From Massilia varians (GTDB taxonomy: Bacteria > Pseudomonadota > Gammaproteobacteria > Burkholderiales > Burkholderiaceae_D), in NCBI RefSeq assembly GCF_027923905.1, contig NZ_AP026966.1:5395001-5459000 (forward strand): a stretch of DNA of 64,000 nt, in the 5' to 3' direction. The position numbers and the translations under genes are program-made. Shown here in pieces: positions 60,379 to 64,000 of the stretch. The notes under the pieces are model-generated. The model was not told where the DNA came from. It searched no databases and saw nothing but the letters and a program-made list of their open reading frames with translations. Position 1 is the stretch's first letter; every line of letters begins with the position of its first letter.

Positions 60379-60954
60379 ATGAAAATCAAGCACCTGATCG
60401 CGGCCCTGGCCGCCTCGAGCACCCTCGGCGCCGGCATCGCCTTCGCGGCCGACACCTACAAGATCGAACCGAACCACACCTATCCGAGCTTCGAAGCCGA
60501 CCACATGGGCATCTCGGTCTGGCGCGGCAAGTTCAACAAGACCGACGGCACCGTGACCCTGGACCGCGCAAAGAAAACCGGCACCCTCGACATCACCGTG
60601 TACATCGACAGCATCGACTTCGGCCACGACAAGATGAACGAGCACGCCAAGAAGCCGGACATCTTCGACGCCGCCCAATTCCCGACCGCGACCTTCAAGT
60701 CGAAGTCGATCAAGTTCACCGGCGACGTCCCGACCTCGGCCGAAGGCGAGCTGACCCTGCACGGCGTGACCAAGCCGCTGACCCTGACCATCAACAAGTT
60801 CAAGTGCATCGATCACCCGATGCTCAAGCGCGAAGTGTGCGGCGCCGACGTGACCGGCAGCTTCCAGCGCAGCGACTTCGGCATCAACTTCGGCCTGCCA
60901 AAGTTCTCGCCGGAAGTGAAGCTGGCGATCCAGGTGGAAGCGGTCAAGCAGTAA
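60379..60954 (+). CDS. YceI family protein 2
   Basis: A 191-residue secreted protein with a signal peptide ([16 protein letters not shown]). The core is [58 protein letters not shown] and [19 protein letters not shown]. It is a diverged paralogue of the previous gene, so one electron carrier is flanked by two different lipid binders. It ends before the terminator at 60971. Confidence 0.93.
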   Translation: MKIKHLIAALAASSTLGAGIAFAADTYKIEPNHTYPSFEADHMGISVWRGKFNKTDGTVTLDRAKKTGTLDITVYIDSIDFGHDKMNEHAKKPDIFDAAQFPTATFKSKSIKFTGDVPTSAEGELTLHGVTKPLTLTINKFKCIDHPMLKREVCGADVTGSFQRSDFGINFGLPKFSPEVKLAIQVEAVKQ

Positions 60955-60970
60955 TCGCCTTACCCAAAGG

Positions 60971-61006
60971 AAAAAGCCTCGGTGCCGAAGGGCACCGAGG
61001 CTTTTT
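60971..61006. terminator. Bidirectional rho-independent terminator
   Basis: AAAAAGCCTCGGTGCC pairs with GGCACCGAGGCTTTTT around GAAG. The A-tract on one side and T-tract on the other let it end both the yceI operon and the convergent glycine-zipper gene. Confidence 0.95.
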
Positions 61007-61030
61007 GTATGCCGATTGCGCCGTCAGCGA

Positions 61031-62539
61031 TCAGCGGCCGTCGCGGTCGGCGTCACCCGGGATGGCGCGCTCGACCTTGTGCCATGCGGCGCGCGAAGCG
61101 TGCTTGGCCTGCTCCCAGCTCAGGCGCGAGTTGCCCTTGGTGCGTTCCCATTCGGTCGACAGCTCGTTCTCGTGCATGTCGTAGCCGCCCGGGTAGCGGC
61201 CTGCCGAGTTGTAGCCCAGCGCATAGGCCGGTGCGTAGTCGTCGTAGGTGTAGCCCGGGGTGTAGTACGGCTGGGTCTGGTAAGCATTGCGCCAGTGGGC
61301 GTCTTCCGCCTGCGGGTTGACCATCTTGGCCACGCCCTTGCCGGCCATGCCGCCGACGGCCGCGCCGATGCCGGCGCCGGCCACCGCGCCCACCGGGCCG
61401 CCGACCGCACCGCCCAGCACCGCACCGCCAACCGCAGCGCCGCCCGCAGCGCCGACGCCGGTGCCCAGGTGATGGTCATGCAGTTCGTCGCCCGCTTTCG
61501 GGTTGACGACTTCGCCGGTGCCCTTGCCTGCCGCGCCGCCGGCCAGGCCGCCGATCACGGCGCCCGCTGCGGCGCCGACCGGGCCGGCCACCGACCCTGC
61601 CACCGCACCGGCCGCAGCGCCGCCGGCGCCGCCGACACCCTGCGCCAGGTTATGGTCGTGCAGTTCGTCGCCCGCTTTCGGGTTCACCACTTCGCCCGCG
61701 CCCTTGCCGGCTGCGCCGCCGGCCAGGCCGCCGACCACCGCACCGGCAGCCATGCCGATCGGGCCGCCGGCCGCGCCGGCCATCGCGCCCACGGCCGCGC
61801 CGCTGCTGGCGCCGACGCCCTTGGCCAGGTAGTGTTCGGACAGGTCGTCGCCCGCTTTCGGGTTGACGACTTCGCCCACGCCCTTGCCGGCGATGCCGCC
61901 GGTGACCGCGCCGATGGCGGCGCCCGCCACGGTGCCGACCGGGCCGGCCGCCGAACCGATGGCGGCGCCTGCCGCCGCGCCACCCAGGGCGCCGACGCCG
62001 GTGCCGATGATGTGGGTGCCGCCGCTGTCGGTCCAGGATTGCTGGATGTGGCGCGCGTCTTCGTCCGAGCGGGCGTTCACGCCCATCACGATGCCGCCGC
62101 GCTTGATGCCTTCTTCGTAGTGGACGGCACGGTCTTCAGGGATGCCCGCGCCGATCAGCGCGCCGATCAGGCCACCGGTGATGCCGCCGGCGCCGGCGCC
62201 GGCCAGGGCCGCTGCCAGCGGGCCGGCGACGACCACGCCCAGGCCCGGCAGCACCAGGGTGGTGCCGACGGCGGCGATGCCGGCCAGGACGGCGCCGATG
62301 GTGCCGCCAATGCCGGCGCCGATGCCGGCGCCTTCGGCAGCCTTGCTGCCCAGTTCAGTATCGGTGTCGCCGAAGTGGGTCTTGCGCGCTTCGTCCGACA
62401 TCATCAGGTTGACGTCGTCTTTGGTGTAACCGCGGGTCGAGATCGAGGAATAAGCACGTTCTGCGCTGGCACGGTCGGGGAACAGGCCAGTGACCATGCG
62501 GGAATTCTGGTTGGTGTTATTCGAATCGTAGTTGCTCAT
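61031..62539 (-). CDS. Glycine-zipper repeat protein with general-stress-protein N-terminus
   Basis: A 502-residue protein. Residues 15-60 resemble the general-stress 17M/YflT-like domain (VTGLFPDRASAERAYSSI, GYTKDDVNLMM). Residues 66-132 form Gly-rich hydrophobic helices. Residues 181-360 are three exact-length 60-residue repeats, and 361-414 a degenerate fourth. Each has two glycine-zipper helices (GAAxGAxxGxxxGPxG type) and a linker GEVVNPKAGD. The tail (415-502) is hydrophilic with Tyr/Trp. No signal peptide. It is probably membrane-associated and stress-induced; the function is unknown. Confidence 0.82.
   Translation of the reverse strand: MSNYDSNNTNQNSRMVTGLFPDRASAERAYSSISTRGYTKDDVNLMMSDEARKTHFGDTDTELGSKAAEGAGIGAGIGGTIGAVLAGIAAVGTTLVLPGLGVVVAGPLAAALAGAGAGGITGGLIGALIGAGIPEDRAVHYEEGIKRGGIVMGVNARSDEDARHIQQSWTDSGGTHIIGTGVGALGGAAAGAAIGSAAGPVGTVAGAAIGAVTGGIAGKGVGEVVNPKAGDDLSEHYLAKGVGASSGAAVGAMAGAAGGPIGMAAGAVVGGLAGGAAGKGAGEVVNPKAGDELHDHNLAQGVGGAGGAAAGAVAGSVAGPVGAAAGAVIGGLAGGAAGKGTGEVVNPKAGDELHDHHLGTGVGAAGGAAVGGAVLGGAVGGPVGAVAGAGIGAAVGGMAGKGVAKMVNPQAEDAHWRNAYQTQPYYTPGYTYDDYAPAYALGYNSAGRYPGGYDMHENELSTEWERTKGNSRLSWEQAKHASRAAWHKVERAIPGDADRDGR
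61298..61999. repeat. Four tandem 180-bp coding repeats
   Basis: The linker coding for VVNPKAGD recurs exactly every 180 bp (ends near 61500, 61680 and 61860), and a degenerate copy (MVNPQAED) lies at the matching place near 61320. The two middle units are most similar, which points to expansion by recombination. Confidence 0.88.
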
Positions 62540-62623
62540 GGCGAATCCTTTCAGAAGGTTCAGGTGCTGGGTCCTGCAAACAAATCGATCTTGCAAGTGT
62601 TGAAACCTTATTCCCGGGACAAG

Positions 62624-62665
62624 AGCGCTTCTGTTCGCTGACGCACCCTAGCGCTTCTTTTCGCT
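62624..62665. promoter_or_regulatory. Two 16-bp direct repeats in a divergent promoter region
   Basis: AGCGCTTCTGTTCGCT (62624-62639) and AGCGCTTCTTTTCGCT (62650-62665) differ at one base and are 26 bp apart, about two and a half helical turns. They lie in the 281-bp gap between the glycine-zipper gene and the GlsB-type gene and could bind a common regulator. No strong sigma-70 promoter is visible here. Confidence 0.45.
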
Positions 62666-62820
62666 CAACAGTTCGCGTCGCCAGAACAGGCATGCAGATT
62701 CGCCGTCTAACGTTCGTTGCCGCACCGACCTGAAGGGGACTGGTCTCTAGACTTTTCTCCATGGCCACGGCAATTCAAGGGCCTGGGGGTATGTTTTCTT
62801 ACACTTGAAGGAGGTACACC

Positions 62821-63090
62821 ATGTTATTCATCATTTGGATCGTTGTCGGTGGCATTCTGGGCTGGCTGGCCAGCATGGTCATGAAAACCGACGCAGAACA
62901 AGGCATGATTCTCAACGTCGTGGTTGGTATCGTCGGCGCCTTCCTGGGCGGCTGGCTGCTGTCGCCGCTGTTCGGCACCGGCACCATCAACTCCGATGAC
63001 TTCAGCGTCTCGTCGCTGCTGGTTTCGTTCCTGGGTGCTGTCATCCTGCTGGCGATCGTGAACCTGCTGCGTCGCGGCCGTGTTCGCTAA
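62821..63090 (+). CDS. GlsB/YeaQ/YmgE family stress-response membrane protein
   Basis: An 89-residue protein with three membrane segments: IIWIVVGGILGWLASMVM, GMILNVVVGIVGAFLGGWLL and SSLLVSFLGAVILLAIVNLL. The motif GxILGWLAS...GxxGAFLGGWL is typical of the transglycosylase-associated (YeaQ/YmgE) family. An excellent RBS (GAAGGAGG) precedes the ATG. Role in envelope stress is inferred from the family. Confidence 0.92.
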   Translation: MLFIIWIVVGGILGWLASMVMKTDAEQGMILNVVVGIVGAFLGGWLLSPLFGTGTINSDDFSVSSLLVSFLGAVILLAIVNLLRRGRVR

Positions 63091-63113
63091 TCAGCGATCG
63101 GGTAGCCCTACCT

Positions 63114-63146
63114 AAAAAAACCAACGCTTCATGCGTTGGTTTTTTT
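63114..63146 (+). terminator. Rho-independent terminator after the GlsB-type gene
   Basis: CCAACGC and GCGTTGG pair around TTCAT, flanked by A7 and T7, giving a 14-bp stem in all. It can act in both directions. Confidence 0.95.
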
Positions 63147-63174
63147 ACGCCCACCGTTCCACCGGTCTTTCCAT

Positions 63175-64000
63175 ATGACCCTACTATCACCCAAACGATT
63201 CTGGACCATCCTCGTCACGGCCGCGCTCACGCTGGTCGGCGGCATACTCGCGCTCAATTTCATGCCGAGCGAAACGCAGATCGAGACCCGCCTGACCCGC
63301 CAGTACGACACCAACGACCCGCAGTTCCGCCGCTCGCTCGGGGTCCTGCTCGGCCCACCCATCCTCGAAGGGAATAAAGTCGAGGTCCTGCTCAATGGCG
63401 ACCAGATCTTCCCGGCCATGCTGGACGCGATCCGCGCGGCCGAAAAAACCATCACCTTCGAAACCTATATCTACTGGTCGGGCTCGATCGGCAAGGAATT
63501 CACCGATGCCCTGATCGAGCGCGCCCGCGCCGGCGTGAAAGTCCACGTGATGCTGGATTTCATGGGCAGCCTGAAGCTCGACCTGGCGCAGATCGACGCC
63601 ATGAAACAGGCGGGCGTACAGGTACAGCGCTACCACAAGCCGGTGTGGTGGAAGCTGGCGCGCCTGAACAACCGTACCCACCGGAAACTGTTGGTCATCG
63701 ACGGCAAGGTCGGCTTCACCGGCGGGGTCGGGATCGCCGACCAGTGGCGCGGCAATGCCCAGGATAAGGACCACTGGCGCGACACCCATTTCCGCATTGA
63801 AGGACCGGTGGTCGGCCAGGTGCAGGCCGTGTTCAACGACAACTGGACCAAGGCCACCGGCACCGTGCTCGACGGCCCCGATTACTTCCCGGCCCTGCCG
63901 CAGGCCGGCGACATGCCGGCCCAGATGTTTTCCAGTTCGCCGACCGGCGGCGCCGAGTCGATGCACCTGATGTACCTGATGGCGATCACCTCGGCGCGCA
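63175..64000 (+). CDS. Phospholipase D/cardiolipin synthase family protein, 3' end cut by window edge
   Basis: The first 275 residues are visible. An N-terminal membrane anchor (WTILVTAALTLVGGILALNF) is followed by the first phospholipase D domain with TFETYIYWSGSIGKEF, GVKVHVMLDFMGSLKLD and the HKD motif HRKLLVIDGKVGFTGG (about residues 177-192). The second HKD domain would lie beyond the edge. Cardiolipin synthase activity is the usual role of this architecture. The ATG is 28 bp after the preceding terminator. Confidence 0.9.
   Translation, partial: MTLLSPKRFWTILVTAALTLVGGILALNFMPSETQIETRLTRQYDTNDPQFRRSLGVLLGPPILEGNKVEVLLNGDQIFPAMLDAIRAAEKTITFETYIYWSGSIGKEFTDALIERARAGVKVHVMLDFMGSLKLDLAQIDAMKQAGVQVQRYHKPVWWKLARLNNRTHRKLLVIDGKVGFTGGVGIADQWRGNAQDKDHWRDTHFRIEGPVVGQVQAVFNDNWTKATGTVLDGPDYFPALPQAGDMPAQMFSSSPTGGAESMHLMYLMAITSAR

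Noticed and set aside
61016..62641. Plus-strand open frame of 541 codons opposite the glycine-zipper gene
   Set aside because: Its repetitive Ala/Gly/Arg translation mirrors the 180-bp repeats of the real gene, which has a recognisable N-terminal domain and a terminator on the correct side.

Overview
This is a GC-rich chromosomal segment that looks like a betaproteobacterium of the family Oxalobacteraceae, closest in style to Massilia/Telluria/Duganella. The grounds are the order of housekeeping genes (leuS-lptE-holA-proA-hemJ, lptD-surA-pdxA-rsmA with divergent amgK-murU, bamE-dapB beside fur, NUDIX-mnmA, GST beside purB), a three-gene pnt transhydrogenase, and GTAGGGTGG-type REP repeats. 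I infer the genus from these features and have not proved it. I see no rRNA, tRNA, CRISPR array or prophage.

Layout. 1-1815: a two-gene DNA-repair pair (UdgX/DUF4130 protein, cut by the window edge, and a radical SAM protein) behind a perfect LexA box. 2129-11071: an M16 peptidase, then a signalling operon (HDOD-GAF histidine kinase, REC-PAS-GGDEF-EAL protein, Sel1-repeat protein). 11342-24731: an MFS pump with an rRNA methyltransferase, the hemJ/proA/holA/lptE/leuS operon, barstar/dapB/bamE, fur, a MauG-like cytochrome and hrcA. 24771-28694: a HAD phosphatase, two paralogous repeat lipoproteins, an ISL3-family insertion sequence and a small exported peptide. 28922-38896: LPS export and outer-membrane biogenesis next to cell-wall recycling (amgK-murU), pepP and a UbiH-type hydroxylase. 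39272-49738: pntAB, NUDIX-mnmA, a pair of divergent GAF-domain signalling genes, a receiver that has lost its phosphorylation site, a flap-nuclease homologue, a GST and a DUF72 protein. 49780-53708: iron handling (feoAB plus a Cys-rich small membrane protein, bfd, bfr) with two Fur-box-like sites; fur itself lies at 21931-22359. 53917-64000: PfkB kinase, GST, purB, a TonB-dependent receptor, cytochrome b561 with two YceI proteins, a glycine-zipper repeat protein, a GlsB-type stress protein and the start of a cardiolipin synthase.

The most unusual signal is in the mobile DNA. Two 146-bp elements (1947-2092 and 53731-53876, three differences between them) have IS4-like ends and contain a complete 101-bp REPIN of the same family that also stands alone at 15648-15759 and 44069-44196. 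Each 146-bp element sits in the loop of a rho-independent terminator hairpin and is flanked by a perfect 12-bp duplication of that loop region. The ISL3 element at 27141-28473 has also landed in a terminator, in its T-tract, with an 8-bp T8 duplication. So all three insertions with datable target duplications hit intrinsic terminators. Two of the stand-alone REPINs also supply the stop codons of the neighbouring genes (holA and the EAL-domain gene).
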